Below are positions 41,658 to 49,840 of a stretch of 64,000 nucleotides of DNA, piece by piece; the stretch's first letter is position 1; every line of letters starts with the position of its first letter. The translations under genes and the position numbers were made by a program. The stretch spans positions 62,001-126,000 of the forward strand of contig NZ_JAJSDQ010000005.1 of assembly GCF_021272345.1 (NCBI RefSeq), in the 5' to 3' direction. The stretch comes from Ornithinimicrobium sediminis (GTDB lineage Bacteria > Actinomycetota > Actinomycetes > Actinomycetales > Dermatophilaceae). The notes under the pieces are model-generated. The model searched no databases. It was not told the origin of the DNA and worked only from the letters and a program-made list of their open reading frames with translations.

Positions 41658-42197
41658 TCAGGCGAGCGGGACGGCCAGGCCGTCCACGACCTCGACACCG
41701 GGCAGCTCGCACAGCAGGGCTCCGGGCAGCTGCAGCTTGGCCCCCCGCACGCCGGCACCGACGACCACCGAGGGCTGGTCCACGACCCGGCGGTCGACGA
41801 GCAGCAGCCACGGCTCCGGGAGCCCGACGGGGGTGATGCCGCCGTGCTCCATGCCGGTCTCGTCCACCACCCGGTCCATCGGCATGAAGCTGGCCCGTCG
41901 GGCCTCGAGCCGCTTGCGCACGGTCGTGTTGACGTCGGCACGGGTGGTCGCGAGCACGACCGTGGCTGCGACGGTCTCGCGTTCGCCACGACGGCCCAGG
42001 ACGACGAGGCAGTTGGCGGACTCCTCCAGGCTCACGTCGTAGGCGTCGACGAAGGCCTGGGTGTCCGCCAGGCCGGGGTCGATCGGGGCGACCATGACCT
42101 GGGCGGCCAGGCTCGCGTGGACGGCCAGGGCCTGGGCCACCGGTGGGGCCAGGAGGTGCGGGGCGCTGGTAGCCGGGACCCAGTCGAGGCGCTGCAT
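41658..42197 (-). CDS. YbaK/EbsC-type aminoacyl-tRNA deacylase
   Basis: A 179-residue protein of the YbaK/ProX editing family, which removes wrongly attached amino acids from tRNA (Cys-tRNAPro in the best-known member). It has VVLATTRADVNTTVRKRL with the conserved lysine in the KRLEARRASF region, and GGITPVGLPEPWLLLVD towards the C-terminus. ATG 42197. Isolated single gene between convergent SpoU methyltransferase and the DUF3037/HipA-like pair. Confidence 0.88.
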   Translation of the reverse strand: MQRLDWVPATSAPHLLAPPVAQALAVHASLAAQVMVAPIDPGLADTQAFVDAYDVSLEESANCLVVLGRRGERETVAATVVLATTRADVNTTVRKRLEARRASFMPMDRVVDETGMEHGGITPVGLPEPWLLLVDRRVVDQPSVVVGAGVRGAKLQLPGALLCELPGVEVVDGLAVPLA

Positions 42198-42229
42198 GGC
42201 TCGAGCCTACGGGGCAGCGCGCCGGGCGC

Positions 42230-42616
42230 TCAGACCGGCATGACCAGACGCTCGAGAAGGTGCTCCAGGGTGCGGGCAGGGTCCTCGGTCTGGCCGCCGT
42301 GCACGCCGCTGGGCTGAAGGATGGTGCTGCGGGGGGCGCTGATCCACCCGAAGCGTGGCCCCAGCCGGTCCATCCGTGCTGTGCCGTGCGGTCCCTCGCC
42401 GCGGGCCAGCCGGCATACGGTCGACAGGGCTGCCTCCACGTCCTCGAGGTCAAGGCCAGGCGCGAGGGCCGAGATGCGGTCGTGGTCGAGGTGGAACGAG
42501 CCGTCGAGGAAGTCGGCCTGCTGGCTGTAGAGCACGACACCGACGTTGACGAACTCCTCCCGGTCCACGCGGGGGACCAGACGCAGCACGACGTACTGGT
42601 AGGGGACCGGGGTCAT
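42230..42616 (-). CDS. DUF3037 family protein
   Basis: A 128-residue protein with the DUF3037 signature YQYVVLRLVPRVDREEFVNVGV near the start and ISAPRSTILQPSGVHGG further on. The family is nearly always encoded with a HipA-like kinase; here its ATG at 42616 overlaps the stop of that gene (ATGA). It is predicted as a small alpha/beta protein with no catalytic motif. It may be a substrate, inhibitor or partner of the kinase; unknown. Confidence 0.85.
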   Translation of the reverse strand: MTPVPYQYVVLRLVPRVDREEFVNVGVVLYSQQADFLDGSFHLDHDRISALAPGLDLEDVEAALSTVCRLARGEGPHGTARMDRLGPRFGWISAPRSTILQPSGVHGGQTEDPARTLEHLLERLVMPV

Positions 42617-43380
42617 GCCGCGCCTCCTGGGAGCCAGTGTCCGACACCCTCCAGGCGCCGCAGCAGGTGCTCGCGGTATGCGGTGCGGGCCGCAGCGGGT
42701 GAGGGCAGCTGGTGGGTGGGCTCCAGCCAGGCATCGGGCACGGCCGCCAGCACGCTGTCGAGCAGGGCCGTGTCGACATGGGCGGCGAGCTCGTCGTGCG
42801 TCGCCCGCAGGTCGCCCGCCACCTCCAGGAGCACGTGCTGGTCGGCCCGGAACGGCTGCCGGGCGAAGCGGTCGGCATCCGGGCTGCGGGAGGGCCATCC
42901 ATGGTGGAAGTAGAGCGCCGCCCCGTGGTCGATCGCCCAGACCTGCCGGTGCCACAGGAGCAGGTTGGGGTTGGACCAGGTGCGGTCGACGTTGGCCGTG
43001 AAGGCGTCCAGCCACAGGATGCGAGAGGCCTCCTCGGTCGTCGGCGACCGGGAGCCGTCGTAGCCCAGGGCGCCAGGGAGCAGGTCGACGCCGAGGTTGG
43101 TGCCGGGGGAGGCGTTGAGCAGGTCCTGGACCTCCTCGTCCGCCTCGTAGCGGGCGATCGCTGCGGGCAGCTCGATGGTGACCAGGCGCGGCACGGCCAG
43201 GCCGAGCGCCCGGGCGAGCTCGCCGACGACGACCTCGGCGACCAGCACCTTCAGGCCCTGGCCCGCGCCGCTGAACTTCACGACATACGTCCCCAGGTCG
43301 TCGGCCTCCACGACCCCGGGCAGCGAACCGCCCTCGCGGAGAGGGACGACGTAGCGGGTGGCTGTCACGTGCTCGAGCAC
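42613..43380 (-). CDS. HipA-like kinase domain protein
   Basis: A 255-residue protein of the HipA/PI-kinase fold. The N-terminal part has YVVKFSGAGQGLKVLVAEVVVGELAR (partly quoted) with the ATP-binding lysine, and the centre has the catalytic loop NVDRTWSNPNLL followed by the metal-binding IDHGAALYFHH. It lacks the long HipA N-terminal domain and has no HipB-type antitoxin beside it; the downstream gene is DUF3037. The GTG start at 43380. Probably phosphorylates a protein or other target; growth-arrest toxicity is not established for this group. Confidence 0.78.
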   Translation of the reverse strand: MLEHVTATRYVVPLREGGSLPGVVEADDLGTYVVKFSGAGQGLKVLVAEVVVGELARALGLAVPRLVTIELPAAIARYEADEEVQDLLNASPGTNLGVDLLPGALGYDGSRSPTTEEASRILWLDAFTANVDRTWSNPNLLLWHRQVWAIDHGAALYFHHGWPSRSPDADRFARQPFRADQHVLLEVAGDLRATHDELAAHVDTALLDSVLAAVPDAWLEPTHQLPSPAAARTAYREHLLRRLEGVGHWLPGGAA

Positions 43381-43400
43381 GCCCGCACCCTACCCCGGGG

Positions 43401-44120
43401 TCAGTTGCGTGCAGCGACAGAAGGACGCATCTGGGCCAGTGACTGGCGCAGGATGCGGCTGACCTGCATCTGGGAGACGCCGATGCGGTCCGCGATCTGC
43501 TGCTGGGTGTGGCCCTCGAAGTAGTGCAGCCGCAGCACGGCCTTGCTGCGCGGGGGCAGCGTGGCGATGGCCGGACGCAGCGACAGCCGGTTGTCGACCT
43601 CCTCGACGCGGACGTCGTGGGCGACGAGCGTCTCGGCCAGCCCGGTGCGGCTGTCGTCGAGCCGCTGAGGGCTGTAGGCCGTGGCCAGCGACAGAGCCTC
43701 GCGCACGTCTGCGAGGGGCTCGCCGACCTCCTCGGCCACCTCGGCGGCCGTGGGGAGACGACCCAGCCGCTGCGCCAGCACGTCCTGCGCCTCGACGACC
43801 CGGGGCCGCAGCTCCTGCAGACGTCGGGGTGGGCGGACCACCCACACGTGGTCGCGGAAGTGCCGGCGCAGCTCACCGAGCACCGTCGGCACCGCGAAGC
43901 CGACGAAGGGCACCGGCGACGTGGGGTCGTAGCGCTGGGCGGCCAGCACCAGGCCGACACGGGCCACCTGTCGCAGGTCGTCCATCGACTCGCCACGGTC
44001 CCGGAAGCGGCCGGCGAGGCTGTCCGCCAGGGAGAGGTGCTGCGCGATGAACTCCGCGCACGCCTCGGTCATCACCGCGTGCTGGACCATCGTCGGTCCG
44101 TGGGTGTGAGTTGCGGTCAC
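43401..44120 (-). CDS. RNA polymerase sigma factor of the SigB/SigF type
   Basis: Directs RNA polymerase to stress or stationary-phase promoters. About 239 residues, with region 2 (LADSLAGRFRDRGESMDDLRQVARVGL, quoted in part), region 3 (PTAAEVAEEVGEPLADVREAL) and a region 4 helix-turn-helix (EGHTQQQIADRIGVSQMQVSR). GTG 44120 is preferred over ATG 44192 because AGGAGGTGA at 44126-44134, a near-perfect anti-SD complement, sits at ideal spacing. No RsbW/RsbV-type regulators are adjacent. Divergent from dinB; TATAGT on the minus strand at 44224-44219 is a possible -10. Confidence 0.85.
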   Translation of the reverse strand: MTATHTHGPTMVQHAVMTEACAEFIAQHLSLADSLAGRFRDRGESMDDLRQVARVGLVLAAQRYDPTSPVPFVGFAVPTVLGELRRHFRDHVWVVRPPRRLQELRPRVVEAQDVLAQRLGRLPTAAEVAEEVGEPLADVREALSLATAYSPQRLDDSRTGLAETLVAHDVRVEEVDNRLSLRPAIATLPPRSKAVLRLHYFEGHTQQQIADRIGVSQMQVSRILRQSLAQMRPSVAARN

Positions 44121-44206
44121 ACCGGTCACCTCCTGGGCATGAGAGTCCCGTGAAGTGGCGCACTGCTGGACCACGTGCAGGTCGCTGGCCATCCGAGCGA
44201 CCCCCC

Positions 44207-44224
44207 TATGTCATTGTGACTATA
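44207..44224. promoter_or_regulatory. Inverted repeat in the sigma factor/dinB divergent region
   Basis: GTCA-TTG-TGAC at 44210-44220 is a short perfect inverted repeat flanked by TAT on both sides, ending at the dinB ATG. It is A+T-richer than its surroundings and overlaps the minus-strand TATAGT. It does not resemble an actinobacterial LexA box. Confidence 0.35.
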
Positions 44225-45585
44225 TGCGCACTTGGGGGCAGGAAGCCAGCATCCTGCACCTCGATCTGGATGCGTTCTTCGCCGCAGTCGAGCAGCGCGA
44301 CAAGCCCTCGCTGCGGGGCAGGCCCGTCGTGGTCGGCGGTCTGGGCGGCAGGGGAGTGGTCTCCACGGCGTCCTACGAGGCGCGGCAGTACGGCGCCCGG
44401 TCGGCGATGCCGACCGCGGAGGCGCGGCGCCGCTGCCCGCCGGGCACGGCCTTCCTCGGCGGGCGCTACGAGGCCTACCGGGCCACCTCACAGGTGGTCA
44501 TGCAGCTGCTCACGGAGGTGTCGCCGGTGGTCGAGCAGGTCTCCGTGGACGAGGCCTACGTCGACCTGGCGGCCGGGGGAGCGGACCTGACACCGGGCGG
44601 GTTACGACGCCTGGGGGAGGAGGTCATGCAGGCCATCCGCCTCGCCACCGGGGGGCTGACGGCATCCGTGGGCGTCTCCACGAGCAAGATGATGGCCAAG
44701 ATCGGCAGCGAGATGCGCAAGCCGGCAGGGCTGACCGTGATCGCTCCGGGCGAGGAGCTCGACGTGCTGCACCCGATGCCGGTGCGCGCCGTCGCCGGCG
44801 TGGGGCCGGCCACCGCGGGCCGGCTGCGCGGGTTCGGCGTGGAGACCGTGGCCGACCTGGCGCGGATCTCGCTGCCGGACCTCGTCTCGATCTTCGGCAC
44901 CGCCCACGGACAGGCGCTGCACGCCCTGGCACGTGCGGACGACTCCCGCCCCGTCGTGACCGAGCGGGCGGCCAAGAGCATCTCGGCGGAGGAGACCTTC
45001 GAGACCGACCTCACCGACCCTGCGGTGCTGACCGCCGAGGTCGACGCCCTCACGCGCAAGGTGTCGGCGCGCCTGGGCACCTCGGCGACCTTCGCGCGGA
45101 CCATCACTCTCAAGGCCAGGTGGCACGACTTCACCACCGTGACCCGCTCGGGGTCGCTGCCCTACGCCACCGGCGAGCCGGCGGTCATCGCCCGGGAGGC
45201 CCGTCGGCTGCTGGAGACGATCGACACCGCGGCGGGGCTGCGACTGCTCGGTGTGGGGGTCAGCGGCCTCACCACCCACGCCCAGGAGGAGCTCGACCTG
45301 GGAGCGGAGACCGCATGCGCCGAGGGCATGTCCGTGGAGGAGGGAGCCCACCACCTGCCGACGCGCACGCCGGCCGTCCGCCAGCCATGGAGCACCGGTC
45401 AGGACGTGCGGCACGACCGGCACGGAGCGGGGTGGGTCTGGGGCAGCGGCCGCCGGGTGGTGACCGTTCGCTTCGAGGGCCCCCTGACCCCTCCCGGGCC
45501 GGTCCGGACCTTCACCGTGGACGACGCGGACCTCCACCCGGCGGAGCCGCCGGACTGGCGTGGGGCCACCACCCACGCGTGGTAG
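44224..45585 (+). CDS. dinB: DNA polymerase IV (Y-family)
   Basis: Error-prone polymerase for lesion bypass. The 453-residue protein has the catalytic LHLDLDAFFAAVEQ (Asp14 and Phe18 region) and VSVDEAY (Asp109, Glu110), the thumb with AVAGVGPATAGRLRGFGVET, and a little-finger domain (about 245-360). An extra C-terminal ~80 residues, with WVWGSGRRVVTVRFEGPLTPPG, is a conserved actinobacterial extension. It has no beta-clamp motif that I can identify with certainty. ATG 44224 is taken because the upstream frame to 44155 carries no family similarity. No ribosome-binding site, so it is probably leaderless. Confidence 0.9.
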   Translation: MRTWGQEASILHLDLDAFFAAVEQRDKPSLRGRPVVVGGLGGRGVVSTASYEARQYGARSAMPTAEARRRCPPGTAFLGGRYEAYRATSQVVMQLLTEVSPVVEQVSVDEAYVDLAAGGADLTPGGLRRLGEEVMQAIRLATGGLTASVGVSTSKMMAKIGSEMRKPAGLTVIAPGEELDVLHPMPVRAVAGVGPATAGRLRGFGVETVADLARISLPDLVSIFGTAHGQALHALARADDSRPVVTERAAKSISAEETFETDLTDPAVLTAEVDALTRKVSARLGTSATFARTITLKARWHDFTTVTRSGSLPYATGEPAVIAREARRLLETIDTAAGLRLLGVGVSGLTTHAQEELDLGAETACAEGMSVEEGAHHLPTRTPAVRQPWSTGQDVRHDRHGAGWVWGSGRRVVTVRFEGPLTPPGPVRTFTVDDADLHPAEPPDWRGATTHAW

Positions 45586-45633
45586 TCTTCCCAGTCGTTG
45601 CCGCGGCTCCTCGCGAGTGCGGCACACACCCTC

Positions 45634-45717
45634 GTCCGGGTGGCGGAATGGCAGACGCGCTAGCTTGAGGTGCTAGTGCCCTTAACGGGCGTGGGGGTTC
45701 AAGTCCCCCTCCGGACA
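45634..45717 (+). tRNA. tRNA-Leu (anticodon GAG)
   Basis: The 84-nt sequence folds as a class II tRNA. The acceptor stem GTCCGGG pairs with TCCGGAC (one G-T), with discriminator A at 45717. The anticodon stem CTAGC/GCTAG closes the loop TTGAGGT, so the anticodon is GAG and reads CUC/CUU. A long variable arm TGCCCTTAACGGGCGT and the T arm GGGGGTTCAAGTCCCCC follow. No CCA is encoded. Confidence 0.93.
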
Positions 45718-45745
45718 CGCTTGTCCTGTCTCAGGACATAGGACA

Positions 45746-45773
45746 CCCCCGAGCCCCCGCTCGGGGGTTTTTT
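45746..45773 (+). terminator. Rho-independent terminator after tRNA-Leu
   Basis: CCCCCGAGC pairs with GCTCGGGGG around a CCCC loop, followed by six T. A second small hairpin GTCCTG-TCT-CAGGAC lies between it and the tRNA (45723-45737). This is the clearest intrinsic terminator in the window. Confidence 0.9.
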
Positions 45774-45840
45774 GTGGGTTCAGGGGTTGGCAGGTCCTGG
45801 TGCCGACGCTCGGCCACACACGTCGCAGCTGCGACTGTGG

Positions 45841-45939
45841 GTGCGAAGTATGCACTAGCTCAGCCGGTCGCGCATCTGCACCGACAGTACTGTGAGGAAG
45901 TAGACAGAGTCTTCTCTCAGTACTACTACAGTGCGTAGT
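45841..45939 (+). promoter_or_regulatory. Palindrome-rich A+T-richer control region of the large secreted protein
   Basis: The 45774-46055 gap has no gene. It contains GTGC-gaagtat-GCAC (45841-45855); a long imperfect inverted repeat from 45886 to 45924, whose arms begin and end with AGTACT; the perfect palindrome ACAGTACTGT within it (45885-45894); and ACTAC-agtgc-GTAGT (45925-45939). The last ~115 bp before the gene have a weak TAACTC-like box and the ribosome-binding site GAGAGGA. The cluster could be operator sites or leader hairpins. Confidence 0.45.
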
Positions 45940-46055
45940 CTCCGAAGTATCGTCCTCCGTGCGGTCAACGCCGACCGTCACGAGAGCGGTCCGGCTCTCC
46001 AGCGAGGAGCGCCCCTCCTTAACTCTCGGTGTGAGGCTGCTTGAGAGGAACTGCC

Positions 46056-49000
46056 GTGAAACAGCACCGAGCAGTCGCAGCCCTGGGGGTCGCTGCGCTG
46101 ACTGCATCAATGGCCACGATGGCTGTGGCAGACGACGGCTTCAAGGTCATGAAGACCATCTCCGACAGGACCGCGGTCGTCGAGGGGCACGTCGACGAGG
46201 CGGAGCACGCCTTCACCGGCATGATGAAGTTCTACGTCCCGGCGCAGGGCGCCAACGGGACGGCCTACACCGACACCGACCCGGTCGGCCTGCCCTACCT
46301 CTACGACGACGGCGACGAGGTGGCCGACGAGTTCCGTCCGCTTGCCAAGCCCCTGGTCAACGTCTTCATGGACGGACCCGTTGAGGGCATCGACGGCACC
46401 GGTTTCGTCGGTCACGGTCTCCGCGACGCCTACGCCGCGGTGAGCCTCGACGACGGCGTGACGTGGAAGCAGACGAACCTGTCCGAGTCGGCCGACCTGT
46501 CCTCGAGCACGGTGGCACGGGAGGACGTCCCCCTCTTCCAGGCTGATGCTCTCGAGACCTATCCCGGTGACGTCGTCAACATGTTCCACGCCATCGCCGG
46601 CAACAAGGTCGTCGTCGCGTGGCCCAGTCGATACTGCGGGCAGGGGCAGCCCAGCTACTCCCTGGACTCCAGCGCGACCGGTGTCGCGCGGCGCACGGCC
46701 GTTGCCGAGTACCTCGGGATCGACCTCACCGACCCGTCACCGGAGGACATCTACCTCCTCGACATGTATGGCGTGGCCGGCACCCAGGGGTCGGTGGACT
46801 ACGCCGAGGACAGGTGGGCAGAGAACCAGCCCGTCGGCGAGGTGCCTTTCGCCTGCCTGTGGACCGTGCGGGGCGAGATGGTCAACGGCGACGACCCACG
46901 CACCGAGACCGTCGAGGCCTCGTTCATGCGCTGGTACAACACCGAGCGGCTCACGTCGGGCACTCGCGACGTCAACCGTATCGAGGTCATGGGCGTCCAA
47001 GGAGCAGGGTTCGCGATCAGCTGGCAGGAGGACCCGGACGGTCTTCGCCCAGGCCAGGGCGAGGGCCCCGGTGAGGGCTGGAGCGGTGCCATCGCCAACA
47101 GCGGGACGGACGTCTGGTACTCCTACATCGACTGGGAGGACTTCAGCTTCGTCCAGGACCCAGCTGTGGCAGACGGCACCGCATACCTTCCACTGACCGG
47201 CGCGGACTTCACCGCCGTCGACGGCAGCTACGAGGCCCTCGCGGCCGCTGCTGACGTCACCCAGAAGCCCAAGCCGTTCGTTCCGTTCGCGATGCCGATG
47301 CGCGTCACGGACAACGAGAAGTGCAACGTCGAGAAGCCCAAGCCGTACTGCTACGGCTCGGCCCTCGCGGCATCCGGCGTGGCGGTGCCGGCCACCACGG
47401 ACGGTATTCCGCTGAACGCGCTGGACTACGGCCTCAAGGACAGGTGCGAGTCCGTCATCACGGTCGAGGTCGGCAGGCATGGTGGCACATCGGACATCTG
47501 CATCTCGGCGGACGGGCTTCCGAACCTCGGCAACACGGCCGCAACCCGTCCTCGGCTGAACACCTTCGGCTACGACTCGACGGGGAAGGTGAAGGGCGCC
47601 GTCATCGACAACGCCTTCGTCACCCTCATCCTCGAGGAGGGCAAGGGCCTGGGCAAATGGGGTTTCATGGAGACCGCAGACGGCACCGTTGACTACACGA
47701 TGCCGTGCGACCCCGAGGCCGATCCCGCGATCGAGGGGTGCGTGCCTTTCGACGAGGGCAAGAACATCTGGTACCACTCCTTCAGCATGTCGCTCACCGA
47801 TGACATGGCCACGCGCCCGCGCGACGGGCTCCTCGACAACCTCACCAGCCACGGCAACATGCTCAACCAGCCCGAGGTCAACTGGCAGACCGGCGAGTTC
47901 TACGGCGCCGCCGACACGGTGTACATGTGGGACTTCACGACGGACTACGAGGGCGCCGCGACAGGGCTGGACAACTACGAGATCTACAACACCGAGATCG
48001 CCCGCCGGGGCAGCCTGCTCGGTCAGGACATCGACAAGGTCCACGTCACGACGTCGAAGGCCAAGAACGGTCTGCTGGCGCTGCCCACCTGGAAACAGGG
48101 GACGATGAACCAGGGTGGTCCGGCGGACGTCATGTCACGCCAGATCATCATCCCGAAGGGCTGGACCGTCAGGTCCGGAGGCCCCAACGGAGGCAACCCG
48201 TACGCGTTCCGCAACATGGCGTGCGAGACGTGGGCGTTCGAGGACGGCTCCAACCCGCAGTACCCCGAGGGTGTCTGCCTCGAGCCGGCGGTCAACCTGT
48301 CGGGGTCCATCCCGGACACCTGCTACGACTCTGAGACCGGAGAGGCGATCGCATGTCCCGCGGTCGACCTCGCCCAAGGCACCACGTTCGGGGTCGGGGA
48401 CACCAACCCGATCCTGCAGGGCAAGGAGCTGGACGACGGCGACGAGACCACGAAGGACTCGAACACCACGAAGGTGCTCACCTGGCATCAGTGTCCTGCC
48501 AGCTACACGGTCGCGGCCCAGACCGACGGCACGGAGGCGGTGACGTGTGACACCGATCTCCGGACCGATGCCTCGACCCTGCGTGACCAGTCGTGGTACA
48601 ACCCCCTCGAAGTGGCCAAGGGGCACCGCGGCTTCCTCGACGGTGACTTCGTGATGATGCTCTATGCGTGGTCGCCCAACTGGCGGCTCAACGTCCAGGG
48701 CAGCGACCGCTACGAGCTGTACATCCGCCGCTCCTTCGACGGAGGCGCGTCGTGGACGAACATGCCCAGCGACTACACCCACTGGGACGGCACGAAGTAC
48801 CCCGGGCAAGGCAACGTGGTCTGCGAGACGTATCGCAGCGACGAGACGCAGGCCGGCGGAGACCTCGTGGAGCCGCAGGTGTGCTACTCCTACGACGCGA
48901 CGAAGGGCGGGGCGGGCGAACAGGCCCGCAACGTGACGCAGCACAAGTCGATGCGGATCACCACTCTCGACCCGCGGTATGCCACCACCGGTGCGCCGCA

Positions 49001-49571
49001 GGGAGTCAGTGTCACCTCCGACCTGTTCGGCCACGGGCTGCTCGGTGCGGAGACGGCGTTCGGGGACATCGAGGACGTGAGGGACCCCTCGCGGTTCTTC
49101 GTCGTCTACGAGACCGGTGACAACACCACCACCATCTACGGCGAACCCGAACCTCTCGACCTGTTCTACAGCCGTGCCGTGAACTTCGGCGACGACTACG
49201 TGGTCTGGGACGAGCTGGCCGAGTCCACCCGTGACGGTGACCGTGACGTGAGCGAGTGCTACCCGAGCAACGCGCACGAGGACGACGACATCGTGGGCAC
49301 GGTCCCGGAGGGCTCGGGCTTCTGCAACGAGTTCGACAAGATGGAGTCCGGGACCCCGGGCCTGGAGGCCAGCGAGGCTAGCCTCACGGCGAACCCCGGC
49401 GGCCAGTTCCTCTACGGGACGTGGACCCAGGCGCAGCTCGTCGAGGGTGAGGTCACCGAGTCCGATGCCATGGCGCGCAGGGTCTGGTGGGTGGACGACT
49501 TCTTCCCGGTCGACGCCTGGCTGTTCGGTCAGGGCCCGGGCGAGGGAGGTGCCAGCGAGGTCGACGAGTAG
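46056..49571 (+). CDS. Very large secreted protein with sialidase/BNR-like repeats
   Basis: A 1171-residue exported protein. A signal peptide (about 1-28, ending TMAVADDG) is followed by repeated beta-rich segments with Asp-box-like elements: AAVSLDDGVTWKQTNLS, LYIRRSFDGGASWTNMP and FYSRAVNFGDDYVVWDE. Several cysteine pairs lie at spaced intervals, as expected for an extracellular protein. The overall look recalls the large family called choice-of-anchor O proteins, but I cannot confirm the match. No LPXTG, lipobox or C-terminal helix is seen. GTG 46056 follows GAGAGGA. Downstream of tRNA-Leu and in slightly lower G+C DNA than its neighbours. Role unknown. Confidence 0.65.
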   Translation: MKQHRAVAALGVAALTASMATMAVADDGFKVMKTISDRTAVVEGHVDEAEHAFTGMMKFYVPAQGANGTAYTDTDPVGLPYLYDDGDEVADEFRPLAKPLVNVFMDGPVEGIDGTGFVGHGLRDAYAAVSLDDGVTWKQTNLSESADLSSSTVAREDVPLFQADALETYPGDVVNMFHAIAGNKVVVAWPSRYCGQGQPSYSLDSSATGVARRTAVAEYLGIDLTDPSPEDIYLLDMYGVAGTQGSVDYAEDRWAENQPVGEVPFACLWTVRGEMVNGDDPRTETVEASFMRWYNTERLTSGTRDVNRIEVMGVQGAGFAISWQEDPDGLRPGQGEGPGEGWSGAIANSGTDVWYSYIDWEDFSFVQDPAVADGTAYLPLTGADFTAVDGSYEALAAAADVTQKPKPFVPFAMPMRVTDNEKCNVEKPKPYCYGSALAASGVAVPATTDGIPLNALDYGLKDRCESVITVEVGRHGGTSDICISADGLPNLGNTAATRPRLNTFGYDSTGKVKGAVIDNAFVTLILEEGKGLGKWGFMETADGTVDYTMPCDPEADPAIEGCVPFDEGKNIWYHSFSMSLTDDMATRPRDGLLDNLTSHGNMLNQPEVNWQTGEFYGAADTVYMWDFTTDYEGAATGLDNYEIYNTEIARRGSLLGQDIDKVHVTTSKAKNGLLALPTWKQGTMNQGGPADVMSRQIIIPKGWTVRSGGPNGGNPYAFRNMACETWAFEDGSNPQYPEGVCLEPAVNLSGSIPDTCYDSETGEAIACPAVDLAQGTTFGVGDTNPILQGKELDDGDETTKDSNTTKVLTWHQCPASYTVAAQTDGTEAVTCDTDLRTDASTLRDQSWYNPLEVAKGHRGFLDGDFVMMLYAWSPNWRLNVQGSDRYELYIRRSFDGGASWTNMPSDYTHWDGTKYPGQGNVVCETYRSDETQAGGDLVEPQVCYSYDATKGGAGEQARNVTQHKSMRITTLDPRYATTGAPQGVSVTSDLFGHGLLGAETAFGDIEDVRDPSRFFVVYETGDNTTTIYGEPEPLDLFYSRAVNFGDDYVVWDELAESTRDGDRDVSECYPSNAHEDDDIVGTVPEGSGFCNEFDKMESGTPGLEASEASLTANPGGQFLYGTWTQAQLVEGEVTESDAMARRVWWVDDFFPVDAWLFGQGPGEGGASEVDE

Positions 49572-49709
49572 GCCACCTGGCCTCATGGCTCGCTGACCGT
49601 CGAGCCAGCGGTCCGTCCGGCGTCCAGCCGGGCGGGCCGTTGGCTGGCCGTAGGTGGTAACGAGGTGGGTCGCTCATCGAGGGGCTCGACAACCGCCCCG
49701 TGTGCCCTG

Positions 49710-49736
49710 CCGGTAGACACCCTCGGGGTCTACCGG
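49710..49736 (+). terminator. Strong hairpin after the large secreted protein gene
   Basis: CCGGTAGAC and GTCTACCGG form a 9-bp perfect stem, with CC/GG pairing inside and a CTCG loop. It lies in the 269-bp gap 49572-49840, about 140 bp after the stop. There is no T run, so it is a probable rather than certain terminator; the rest of the gap shows only the next gene's promoter. Confidence 0.5.
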
Positions 49737-49828
49737 ACGTGTTCGCGCAGCCGGCGGGTCAAGGCAAGGTATGGAGACGGTGAGAGTTTCCTCAGCGGTG
49801 CCCCTCGCAGGTCCAGGTCCGGTAAGAG

Positions 49829-49834
49829 TAGGCT
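49829..49834 (+). promoter_or_regulatory. Candidate -10 box for the cell-wall-binding deacetylase
   Basis: TAGGCT fits TANNNT and ends 6 nt before the ATG at 49841, with no ribosome-binding site between; a leaderless transcript is likely. Confidence 0.45.
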
Positions 49835-49840
49835 CCGCCC

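Noticed and set aside
42613-43380. Classical HipBA toxin-antitoxin pair
   Set aside because: No HipB-like helix-turn-helix gene is adjacent and the kinase lacks the HipA N-terminal domain; DUF3037 is the partner instead.
45634-49571. tRNA-Leu as the attachment site of an integrated island
   Set aside because: No integrase, excisionase or transposase nearby and no downstream repeat of the tRNA 3' end was seen; the A+T-richer stretch alone is not enough.
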